Below, in pieces: positions 39,677 through 47,281 of a stretch of 64,000 bases of DNA. The number at the start of each line of letters is the position of its first letter. Position 1 is the stretch's first letter. This DNA is from Paraburkholderia sp. BL23I1N1 (lineage in GTDB: Bacteria > Pseudomonadota > Gammaproteobacteria > Burkholderiales > Burkholderiaceae). The position numbers and the translations under genes are program-made. The stretch spans positions 620,001 through 684,000 of the forward strand of contig NZ_RAPV01000001.1 in the NCBI RefSeq assembly GCF_003610295.1. The letters are read 5' to 3'. Under the pieces are notes generated by a model. That model was not told the origin of the DNA. It did no database searches and was given only the letters and a program-made list of their open reading frames with translations.

Positions 39677-40243
39677 GCCCACGCCGAACAGCGCCATTGT
39701 TCCCAGAATCACGAACATGACGGCTGCAATGGCATGCACCGTTTTGGTCGGCAACCGATGGGCGAAGCGGTCGCCGAGCAGGATCGCCGGAACATTGGCG
39801 ATCATCATGCCGAGCGTCGTGCCGGCCACCACACCGAAGAAGTCGTGAAAGCGCGCGGCAAGGGCGACCGTCGCGATCTGCGTCTTGTCGCCCATTTCCG
39901 CGAGGAAGAACGTCACCACCGTTGCGCCGAACACGCCGAAATGCGTACGGCTGGTGTTGGCTTCTACGTCGTCCAGTTTGTCCGGCACAAGTATCCACAA
40001 GCCCATCGCAATGAACGACGCGGCGAGTGCCCAGCGCATGATGGTTGGCGTGAGCAGCGTGCCGAGCCAGGCGCCGAGCGCGCCGGCGCAGGCGTGATTG
40101 ACGAGCGTAGCGATCAGCACGCCCAGAATGATCGGTATCGGCTTGCGATAGCGGGCGGCGAGAACGAGCGAGAGCAGTTGCGTCTTGTCGCCGATTTCGG
40201 CGAGCGCGACTGCTCCGGTCGAAATGAGGAAAGCGTGATCCAC
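39671..40243 (-). CDS. GDT1/UPF0016-family Mn2+ exporter (MntX/MneA-like)
   Basis: A 190-residue membrane protein with two repeats of three helices, each carrying the family signature E-x-G-D-K-(T/S): ALAEIGDKTQLLSLVLAARY in the first and LAEMGDKTQIATVALAAR in the second. Members export manganese (or calcium) and are often controlled by yybP-ykoY riboswitches. The start is GTG at 40243, with GAGGAA 11-16 bases upstream; the frame is open to 40414, but the extra residues are not membrane-like. The riboswitch lies about 70 bp upstream. Confidence 0.9.
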   Translation of the reverse strand: MDHAFLISTGAVALAEIGDKTQLLSLVLAARYRKPIPIILGVLIATLVNHACAGALGAWLGTLLTPTIMRWALAASFIAMGLWILVPDKLDDVEANTSRTHFGVFGATVVTFFLAEMGDKTQIATVALAARFHDFFGVVAGTTLGMMIANVPAILLGDRFAHRLPTKTVHAIAAVMFVILGTMALFGVGV

Positions 40244-40315
40244 GGTGTGTTGATTCCTCGGGCCGAGATATGAACGAGCGACGACCCACAACACGCCGGG
40301 CCCTGTTCGGTGCGT

Positions 40316-40466
40316 GTGGATCATCGGTCTCGCCAGGCCAGAGGCTGCGGCTGCCATGGCCATAAAGGCCAAGTCTGTTGACAGGCGCCCCCGCGAACCG
40401 CACGTTCGACGCACCCGTATGAAAGCGGTGCGGACATGCCGCGGGGCGGCTACTCCCCAATGCGGG
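40316..40466 (-). promoter_or_regulatory. yybP-ykoY manganese riboswitch
   Basis: Read on the minus strand, GGGGAGTAGCC (40458-40448) matches the first conserved internal loop. GGCGAGACC near 40337-40328 corresponds to the GGCAAGACC-type second loop. P1 forms between CATTGG (40463-40458 region) and CCGATG just after GAGACC. A second long stem, CGCCCCGCG with CGCGGGGGCG, lies between. A -10 TATACT (40476-40471) would place the start 6-10 nt before the aptamer. It precedes a manganese exporter, as expected for this class. The expression platform is not resolved; control of translation is possible. Confidence 0.8.
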
Positions 40467-40519
40467 ACGGAGTATAGCAGGCATGGCCGCGCGTCCGGCG
40501 AAATCCGCTGATGCAGGTG

Positions 40520-41094
40520 CCGCCGCGAACTGACAAAAAATGACGTTGCGTAAGCGCCCTGAGTCGCGCATGAAATCTAAGCGATGCGATGCGCGGCACA
40601 GTATCGGCAGAATAGGGCCGAAGCATTGAAATGTTCCGAAACGAAACACTTATTTTGAAAGTTAAATGAAAGTATTTGTGATTATGTGTGGATGCACTAG
40701 CGTCCGGTTGGCCTTGAAGCAGCGCCGGCAGTGGCTTCAAGGGTCGATCGCAAGATTTGCAAGAGCCGCCAGGCCTGCATTTTGGTGCTGTCCAGTCATC
40801 CGTCGCACCAGTGATACGGATACAGATAGATACGTCTTTGGTGGCTGATTTAATTCACAATATTCAGTATGATTCCGGCGACCACAGGGAGCCTGAGTCA
40901 ATCCATCAGACAAATCGGCAAAGGCGCCTAAATAATCGGGGCCAAGTGCCGTTAAATCGCTGAGCCCTATATAAGAAGATTGGATTGACCCCCGGCTGGA
41001 GATTGTCGTTCCGCGCGGCGCGCATACGCTGTGACGGGTGCGTATTCCGTCAGGCGCCCTCAGCCTCTCCTCGCTTCTACGCGCGAACACCGAT
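40520..41094. other. Region between the manganese exporter and the aryl polyene operon
   Basis: About 575 bp with no supported gene. It should hold the operon promoter; TATGAT at 40868-40873 is a possible -10 without a good -35. A 9-bp inverted repeat GTCAATCCA/TGGATTGAC (40897-40905 and 40981-40989) bounds about 75 bp. A minus-strand frame across it looks unnatural as a protein. Confidence 0.4.
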
Positions 41095-41856
41095 ATGCCC
41101 GATCTGCACTGGACCATTCCGGTCGCTCGCTGGTCTAGCTGGCCTGCTGCCGCATCTGCCGCACCCGATATCGGCTTTATCGAGCCGATCGTGCGGCGTC
41201 GCCTGAGCACGCTGTCCAGAGTCGCCCTGAAGGTCGCGCACGATTGCGTGGCGCAAGACGAGGTGCGGGTGGTGTTTGCTTCACGCCATGGCGAATTGCG
41301 GCGCACCACGGACGTCCTGCGGACCATTAGCACGGGCGAACCTGTCTCGCCGACCGCCTTCAGCCTGTCGGTGTTGAACGCCATGACCGGCGTGTTCGGC
41401 ATCGCGCGCGGCGATCGTTCCGCTGCCAGCGCGATCTCGGCCGGCGCGGAGACGCTTGGCTATGCGCTGCTGGAAGCGTACGCGCAACACGCAACACAGC
41501 CCGATTCGCCGGTGCTGCTGGTGTACGCTGACGAACCGGCCGATCCGGCCTACGGAACGATTGAAGACGAAGTGCAGGGCGGCGCGATCGCAATCCTGCT
41601 GAATAGCGAAGCGGCGACGGGGCAGTTGGTCTGCACCTTGTCCGGCGCAGGCGAGCTGGAGGCTGCAGAGGCGGGAGACGTCGCAGAGGCCGCGCAGCCG
41701 GCAAGCCACGCAGGCAAGGCAAACACGGCAAGCACGGACGAAAGTTTCCCGACCCAGAGCCAGGCGTTGCTGCACTGCCTGGAAACAGGCAGGCCTGCCG
41801 TCTGGCAAGGCGCAGGCGCTGCCTGGCATTGGAGGTGGCATGAGCGCGCGGCTTGA
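41095..41856 (+). CDS. Chain-length-factor-like beta-ketoacyl synthase (aryl polyene cluster)
   Basis: A 253-residue protein resembling the N-terminal half of ketosynthases used in aryl polyene clusters (Ketoacyl-synt_2 type). It has EVRVVFASRHGELRRTTDVLR and SPTAFSLSVLNAMTGVFGIA at the place of the nucleophile elbow, but no cysteine there. So it is a non-catalytic partner, or chain-length factor, rather than a condensing enzyme. An Ala/Glu-rich linker (about residues 190-220) interrupts the C-terminal part. It is the first gene of the operon; the start at 41095 gives MPDLHWTIP. It overlaps the acyltransferase gene by 17 bp. Confidence 0.8.
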   Translation: MPDLHWTIPVARWSSWPAAASAAPDIGFIEPIVRRRLSTLSRVALKVAHDCVAQDEVRVVFASRHGELRRTTDVLRTISTGEPVSPTAFSLSVLNAMTGVFGIARGDRSAASAISAGAETLGYALLEAYAQHATQPDSPVLLVYADEPADPAYGTIEDEVQGGAIAILLNSEAATGQLVCTLSGAGELEAAEAGDVAEAAQPASHAGKANTASTDESFPTQSQALLHCLETGRPAVWQGAGAAWHWRWHERAA

Positions 41857-42634
41857 TTACCTTTGGCGGTTCTGCGCGACGGGCATGGCCTTCGTGGTGT
41901 TCGGCATCTGCGGTGTGCTGTTTTCGATACTGGTGTTCCCGCTCGCGTGGCTGTGGCCACATCGTGCGTCGCGTCAGCGCGCGGTGACGACGGTAATCCA
42001 CTGGTTCTTCCGCGCGCTGGTCGCGGTCTTGCGGCGCATCGGCGTGATGGAGCTCGAGGTGTCGGGCGCACAGGCATTGCGCAACGGTGGGCCGGCAATC
42101 GTGGTCGCCAATCACCCGACCTACCTGGACGTGATGGTGCTGTTGTCGCTCACACCGCGGGCCTGCTGTGTGGTGAAAAACGCGCACTGGGGCAATCCGT
42201 GTTTCTGGGGTATCGTGCGCTCGGCGGAATATGTGAGCAACGCCGATCCCTCGGAACTCGTCGAGGCCGGCGCGCGGCAGCTCGCAGCAGGCTACACGAT
42301 GATTATTTTTCCCGAAGGCACGCGCAGCCCCGCGCCGAACCGGCTGCACGCGTTTTCACGCGGTTTCGCGCACATGGCGTTGAAGGTCGGCGCGCCGATC
42401 GTGCCGGTGCTGATGGATTGCGATCCGCCGGCATTCACCAAGCAGATGCGCTGGTACGACGTGCCGGCGCGTGCTTTCCGGATCCGCGTGAACGTGCTCG
42501 AGCCGCTTGGCGTCGAGCAACTTGCAGACCACGATGCCTCACCGTCTCTCGCGGCGCGCAGCGTGACCAGCGCCATCGAAGCACACATTACTCAGCACCT
42601 GTTCGATTATGGATTCTTTAAAACTGGAAATTAA
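41840..42634 (+). CDS. Lysophospholipid (1-acylglycerol-3-phosphate) acyltransferase-like protein
   Basis: A 264-residue PlsC-family acyltransferase. The catalytic NHPTYLD is an HX4D motif, with the FPEGTRSP block for phosphate binding. An N-terminal hydrophobic helix (about 10-40) anchors it in the inner membrane. In aryl polyene clusters, such enzymes are thought to attach the polyene acyl chain to a lipid. The ATG lies inside the preceding gene, and the carrier-protein gene starts within its 3' end, so translation is coupled. Confidence 0.9.
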   Translation: MSARLDYLWRFCATGMAFVVFGICGVLFSILVFPLAWLWPHRASRQRAVTTVIHWFFRALVAVLRRIGVMELEVSGAQALRNGGPAIVVANHPTYLDVMVLLSLTPRACCVVKNAHWGNPCFWGIVRSAEYVSNADPSELVEAGARQLAAGYTMIIFPEGTRSPAPNRLHAFSRGFAHMALKVGAPIVPVLMDCDPPAFTKQMRWYDVPARAFRIRVNVLEPLGVEQLADHDASPSLAARSVTSAIEAHITQHLFDYGFFKTGN

Positions 42635-42908
42635 ACAGCTTCTGATCGAAGCCCTCGATCTGGAAGACCTGAGCCCGGCCGATATCGACGACGACGCACC
42701 GTTGTTCGATACCGACGGTATCGGTCTCGACTCGATCGACGCGCTCGAGATCGGCATCGTGCTGCGCAAACAATACCAACTGACCCTCGCAGCGAACGAC
42801 GAACGCACCCGCGAACACTTCCGCTCGATCAGCACGCTGGCCGCGCTGGTCGCGAGTCAACGCGAAACGGCGCATGCTGTGAACGAAACCACAAGAAAAG
42901 GGGATTAA
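42609..42908 (+). CDS. Acyl carrier protein 1
   Basis: A 99-residue carrier protein. The phosphopantetheine site is in GIGLDSIDALEIG (Ser in DSID). It is longer than typical ACP because of a C-terminal tail of about 20 residues. It begins 26 bp inside the acyltransferase gene. The second carrier follows 2 bp after its stop. It holds intermediates of the polyene. Confidence 0.92.
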   Translation: MDSLKLEIKQLLIEALDLEDLSPADIDDDAPLFDTDGIGLDSIDALEIGIVLRKQYQLTLAANDERTREHFRSISTLAALVASQRETAHAVNETTRKGD

Positions 42909-42910
42909 TC

Positions 42911-43162
42911 GTGTCCGAGGCAGAGATTCTTGAACGCATCCGCGCCATCTTCAAAGAGAACTTCGCGATCGAGCCGGAGCGCGTGACGCCCGAAGCGCAC
43001 CTCTTCGAAGATCTCGATCTCGACAGCATCGACGCCGTTGACCTTGCAATCAAGCTGCAGGAAATGACCGGTCGCCGCATCAAGCCCGAAGAATTCAAGT
43101 CGGTGCGCACGGTCGGCGATGTGATCGGTGCAGTTGAATCCCTGCTGGCGGCACAAGGCTGA
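42911..43162 (+). CDS. Acyl carrier protein 2
   Basis: An 83-residue acyl carrier protein with DLDLDSIDAVDLAIKLQEM, where the serine of DSID carries phosphopantetheine. The start is GTG, with a good AAAAGGGG-type ribosome site. Pairs of carriers are usual in aryl polyene clusters. Its TGA overlaps the ATG of the next gene by one base. Confidence 0.93.
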   Translation: MSEAEILERIRAIFKENFAIEPERVTPEAHLFEDLDLDSIDAVDLAIKLQEMTGRRIKPEEFKSVRTVGDVIGAVESLLAAQG

Positions 43163-43836
43163 TGCCATCCGTGCGCTCGCGAATGCAAGCTGCGGCGAGC
43201 CGGCCCGCCGGCGCATCGCCCGGCGCATCGCCCGGCACAGAGCGCCACTGGGCGAAAACGCTGCTGCAGATCCTGCTAAAACTCGCGTATCCCGCGTTGA
43301 TTCTGTGCGCCTGGCGCTGGGACACGCCGCGCTATGTCGGTTGCATGCTGTTTGCGATTCTGTGGCTGCAACGCTGGGCCGGCAGCGGTCCGGTCGCGAC
43401 CTCGCTGCGCCGGCTCTCCTCGATCGATTGGACCGTGGTTGGCTTGCTGAGCTGTGCCTCGGCGGCAATCGTGCTGACCAACAGCGAGCTGCTGTTGCGT
43501 CTCTATCCTTCGCTCGTCAATCTCGGTCTGCTGATCGCGTTCGGCGCGACGCTCGTGCGCGGGCCGTCGATGATCGAAAAATTCGCGCGGCTGGGCAATC
43601 CCAACCTGTTGCCGGGCGCCGTGCGCCATACGCGGCGCGTGACCCAGGTGTGGTGCGGATTCTTCGCGCTGAACGGCGCGTTCTCCGCGTATACGGCGCT
43701 TTATTGGAGCCGCGCAAGCTGGTCGCTCTATAACGGCGCCATCGCTTATGGGTTGATCGGCGTGCTGCTGGTGGCCGAAGTTATCTGGCGTTATCTGGTG
43801 GTGCTGCCGCGAGCCGCGCGTTCGGAGGCGGCATGA
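43162..43836 (+). CDS. COG4648-type membrane protein of the aryl polyene cluster
   Basis: A 224-residue inner membrane protein with about five to six hydrophobic segments after a basic 30-residue N-terminus (ASPGASPG repeat). The order around RLYPSLVNLGLLIAFGATL and AVRHTRRVTQVWCGFFALNGAFSAY resembles the conserved membrane proteins placed between carrier proteins and ligase in aryl polyene clusters. Biochemical function is unknown. It starts one base into the carrier stop, and its stop overlaps the ligase start (ATGA). Confidence 0.82.
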   Translation: MPSVRSRMQAAASRPAGASPGASPGTERHWAKTLLQILLKLAYPALILCAWRWDTPRYVGCMLFAILWLQRWAGSGPVATSLRRLSSIDWTVVGLLSCASAAIVLTNSELLLRLYPSLVNLGLLIAFGATLVRGPSMIEKFARLGNPNLLPGAVRHTRRVTQVWCGFFALNGAFSAYTALYWSRASWSLYNGAIAYGLIGVLLVAEVIWRYLVVLPRAARSEAA

Positions 43837-45539
43837 TTGCGTTGCATGATCTGTTGTCGGCGGGCCATGGAGCAGCCGGCGTGAATGCACCAGTATGCCG
43901 CGACGGTGCGACGGTGCTCGGCCGCGCTGCCTTTCGCGCGCGTGTCTCGACTCTGGTCGCGCTGATGCAAAGGCAAGACGCGCAACGTTACGCGTTGTGC
44001 ATCGACGATCCGTTCGATTTCGCCTGCGCGTTGTTTGCGTTGTTCGCGTGCGGCAAGGAGCCGGTGATTCCGGCGAATGCGACGCCGGGCTATCTCGCCG
44101 ATCTCGCCGACGCGTATGACGCGGTGCTGACCGACGCCGACTTGCCGCGTGCCGTGCAAGACGCAAATGCTGATGCCGCACCCGCCCCAATCGCCTCGCA
44201 TACGATCGATCCGCAAGCCCCGCTGACGCTCTACACCTCCGGCAGCAGCGGTACCCCCAAGCCGATCCGCAAGACGCTCGCGCAATTCAATGCCGAAGTG
44301 CACACGCTCGAGAAGCAGTGGGGCGCTCTGCTCGGCGATGCGACGATGCTCGCGAGCGTGCCGCATCATCACATTTACGGTTTGCTGTTTCGCGTATTGT
44401 GGCCGCTCGCCGCGGGCCGCGCGTTCGATCGCGCGATCAGCATCGAGCCTGTGCAATTGCAAACGCAGATCGAGCGAAACGGTGCGACGGTGGTCGTCTC
44501 GACGCCCGCGCAATTGTCGCGTTGGCCCGCGTTGCCCGGCTTCGCCGCGCTGACGCCGGCGCCGCGCGCATTCTTTTCTTCAGGCGGCCCGCTCGCTTTC
44601 GAAGCCGCGCAGGAATATGCGACGGCCTACGGCGCTGCGCCGCTTGAAATCTACGGCAGCACGGAAACTGGCGGCATCGCGTGGCGTCGTCAGGACCAGA
44701 CCGATGCGTGGCAACCGGTGACCGGTATCGAAGTACGCTGCGACGAAGAGAGTGCGCTAAACGTTCGCTCGCCGCACCTCGATCGCGCTGGCTGGCATCG
44801 CACGGACGACAAAATCGCCATCGACGCCGATGGCCGTTTTCGCCTGCAAGGCCGGCTCGATCGCGTGCTCAAGCTGGACGGCAAGCGCGTTTCACTGCCG
44901 GAGCTCGAAGCGCGCCTCGCACTGCATCCGTATGTCGCGCAAGCGTCGATCGTGCCGCTGGAAGGTGCCTCGCGCGAGCGCGTCGGCGCCGTGGTGGCGC
45001 TGACCGAAGCTGGCAGCGAGGTATTGTGCGCGGAAGGCCGCGTGCTGCTCGCGCAAACCCTGCGCCGGCATCTCGCTGACTATTTTGACGCGGTGGTGCT
45101 GCCGCGTCATTGGCGTTTTCGTCTCACGTTGCCGTTCGACGCGCGCGGCAAACTGCCGGTGACCGCGGTCGCGGCGGCTTTCGAGCCGCGTGCGGACGGT
45201 GTGGAAGTGCTCGCCGAAGCTCGCAGTGCGGATACGTTGCACTACGAACTACGCGTGCCGCCAACGCTCGTGCATTTCGCCGGCCACTTTCCCGGTCTGC
45301 CGATTCTGCCGGGCGTCGTCCAGGTGCACTGGGCCATGCATCTGGCCGCGGAACACGTACCCGCCGTGCGCGCGCTGGCCTCGATCGACCGGCTCAAGTT
45401 CATGGCGCCGGTGGCGCCGGGCGCGGTGCTGGATCTCGCGCTCGCTCACGACGCCGCGCGTGGACGCGTGCAGTTCACGTACCGGCTGAGCGGGCGTGAA
45501 TGTGCGTCTGGCGTGATCGTGTATCGGGAGCCTGCGTGA
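43833..45539 (+). CDS. Acyl-CoA/ACP ligase fused to a FabZ-like hydroxyacyl dehydratase
   Basis: A 568-residue fusion. Residues 1-450 are an ANL-family ligase with the P-loop YTSGSSGTPKP (134-144), IYGSTETGG and DGKRVSLPELEARLALHP, which would activate the aryl acrylate and load it on a carrier. Residues about 470-568 are a hotdog fold with HFAGHFPGLPILPGVVQ, the FabZ-type catalytic His loop. Elsewhere in aryl polyene clusters these are separate genes. It starts in ATGA overlap with the previous gene and ends with TGATG overlap to the next. Confidence 0.9.
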   Translation: MIALHDLLSAGHGAAGVNAPVCRDGATVLGRAAFRARVSTLVALMQRQDAQRYALCIDDPFDFACALFALFACGKEPVIPANATPGYLADLADAYDAVLTDADLPRAVQDANADAAPAPIASHTIDPQAPLTLYTSGSSGTPKPIRKTLAQFNAEVHTLEKQWGALLGDATMLASVPHHHIYGLLFRVLWPLAAGRAFDRAISIEPVQLQTQIERNGATVVVSTPAQLSRWPALPGFAALTPAPRAFFSSGGPLAFEAAQEYATAYGAAPLEIYGSTETGGIAWRRQDQTDAWQPVTGIEVRCDEESALNVRSPHLDRAGWHRTDDKIAIDADGRFRLQGRLDRVLKLDGKRVSLPELEARLALHPYVAQASIVPLEGASRERVGAVVALTEAGSEVLCAEGRVLLAQTLRRHLADYFDAVVLPRHWRFRLTLPFDARGKLPVTAVAAAFEPRADGVEVLAEARSADTLHYELRVPPTLVHFAGHFPGLPILPGVVQVHWAMHLAAEHVPAVRALASIDRLKFMAPVAPGAVLDLALAHDAARGRVQFTYRLSGRECASGVIVYREPA

Positions 45540-47281
45540 TGACGTTCGCTCCGTGCATTGTGATTCCGATTTACAACCACAAGGACGCGATCGGCGCGAC
45601 CGTAGCGCACCTCGCGGTGCATGGCTTGCCGATCCTTGTGGTCGACGACGGCAGTGATGAGGCGACCCAGCAGGTGCTCGCCGCGCTCGCGCAACAGTAC
45701 GCGGGGCAGCTCACGCTGCTGCGTTTGCCGGACAATGGCGGCAAGGGCGCCGCCGTGATGGCGGGGTTGCGCGCCGCGCGCGCCGCGGCTTACACGCACG
45801 CGCTGCAAATCGATGCCGACGGCCAGCACGACGCGACCGATGTGCCGCGCTTCATCGAAGCGGCGCTCGCCGAACCGGGCGCGGTGATCCTCGGCCGCCC
45901 GATCTACGACGAGAGCGTGCCGAAATCGCGCCTCTATGGCCGTTATCTGACGCACGTGTGGGTGTGGATCGAAACGCTCTCACTGACAATTCGCGATTCG
46001 ATGTGCGGCTTCCGCCTCTATCCGCTGGCGCTCGCCTGCGAGCTGATCGACAGCGTGCAACTGCCGACTCGCATGGACTTCGACATCGAAATTCTCGTGC
46101 GCCTCTATTGGTGGCGCGCGGCGTTCCGCTCGATTCCAACGCGGGTGACGTACGCCACCGATGGCGTCTCGCATTTCGACGTGCTGTGGGACAACGTGCG
46201 TATCAGCCGCAGCCATACGCGTCTCGTGTTCGGCATGCTGTGGCGTCTGCCGATGCTGCTCGCGCACAAAGTAATGCCACGCCGCCGGGTCGTTGCAAGC
46301 GAGCCAGGCCAGCAGGCCGAACCAAGCGAACCGAGTCCGCAAGACTGGTGGCGGATCGCCGAACGTGGCAGCCATCTGGGCATGTCCTTGCTCGCGCTCA
46401 GTTGCAAGCTGTTCGGCCGCCGTTTCACCGCGCTCTGGTTGCATCCGATCGTGGCGTACTTTCTGCTGACGGGCCGCGCCGCGCGCGAGGCGTCGAGCAA
46501 CTACTTCACGCGTCTTGGCGAAGCCGCGCCGCACGGCGATACGCCGCGTCCCGGCTGGCTGTCCGCTTATCGCCACATGCTGGCGTTCGCGCAATCGGGC
46601 TTCGACAAGCTCGCGGCGTGGTCCGGCCGTGTCAACAATGCCGACGTCAAATTCGAAGATCCCTCGGCGTTCGAAGCGCTGGTGGCGAGCGGCAAAGGTG
46701 CGCTCGTGATCGGTGCGCATCTCGGCAACCTGGAAATGACCCGCGCGCTCGCCGCGCAGGGCGCCTACGCGAAAGTCACCGCCGTGGTGTATACGGAACA
46801 CGCGCGGCGCTTCAATAGCGTCCTGGCGTCGGCGAATAGCCAGTTCGCCCGGCATCTGCTCGAAGTCAGCGACTTCGGCCCCGAGACGGCCATGATGATG
46901 CAGGAGCGCGTCGATGCGGGCGAGTTGCTGGTAATCGTCGGCGACCGCGTGCCGGCACACGAAGCGGGCCGCACGACCGAAGCGCAATTTCTCGGCTCGA
47001 CCGCCCCGTTCGCGCAAGGCCCCTATGTGCTCGCGCATGCGTTGGGCTGTCCCGTCTATCTATTCTTCTGCCTGAAGGAGCGCGACGGCTACCGTCTGTA
47101 CTTCGAACCGTTTGCCGAACGCATCGAGTTGCCGCGCCGCGAACGCGCGCAGCATCTTGCGGCGTGGGCGCAGCGTTACGCGGCGCGCCTAGAACACTAT
47201 TGCCGCAAGGCACCTTATCAATGGTTCAATTTCTTCGATTTCTGGGCCAGCCCCAAGCGAGGCACGCATGGCCGAACATGA
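45539..47281 (+). CDS. Glycosyltransferase family 2 fused to an LpxL-type acyltransferase
   Basis: A 580-residue two-domain protein. The N-terminal GT2 domain (about 1-245) has IVIPIYNHKDAIG, VVDDGSD and ALQIDADGQHD, the nucleotide-sugar and metal-binding blocks. The C-terminal domain (about 280-560) resembles LpxL/HtrB acyltransferases, with GAHLGNLEM and VGDRVPAHEAGRTTEAQFLG. It would add a sugar and an acyl group to make the membrane-bound pigment. The ATG at 45539 overlaps the ligase stop; 14 bp overlap the lyase gene at the other end. Confidence 0.88.
   Translation: MTFAPCIVIPIYNHKDAIGATVAHLAVHGLPILVVDDGSDEATQQVLAALAQQYAGQLTLLRLPDNGGKGAAVMAGLRAARAAAYTHALQIDADGQHDATDVPRFIEAALAEPGAVILGRPIYDESVPKSRLYGRYLTHVWVWIETLSLTIRDSMCGFRLYPLALACELIDSVQLPTRMDFDIEILVRLYWWRAAFRSIPTRVTYATDGVSHFDVLWDNVRISRSHTRLVFGMLWRLPMLLAHKVMPRRRVVASEPGQQAEPSEPSPQDWWRIAERGSHLGMSLLALSCKLFGRRFTALWLHPIVAYFLLTGRAAREASSNYFTRLGEAAPHGDTPRPGWLSAYRHMLAFAQSGFDKLAAWSGRVNNADVKFEDPSAFEALVASGKGALVIGAHLGNLEMTRALAAQGAYAKVTAVVYTEHARRFNSVLASANSQFARHLLEVSDFGPETAMMMQERVDAGELLVIVGDRVPAHEAGRTTEAQFLGSTAPFAQGPYVLAHALGCPVYLFFCLKERDGYRLYFEPFAERIELPRRERAQHLAAWAQRYAARLEHYCRKAPYQWFNFFDFWASPKRGTHGRT

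Noticed and set aside
40737..41402. A minus-strand 221-codon frame at the start of the aryl polyene operon
   Set aside because: Overlaps the chain-length-factor gene; no ribosome site or family; composition is not protein-like.
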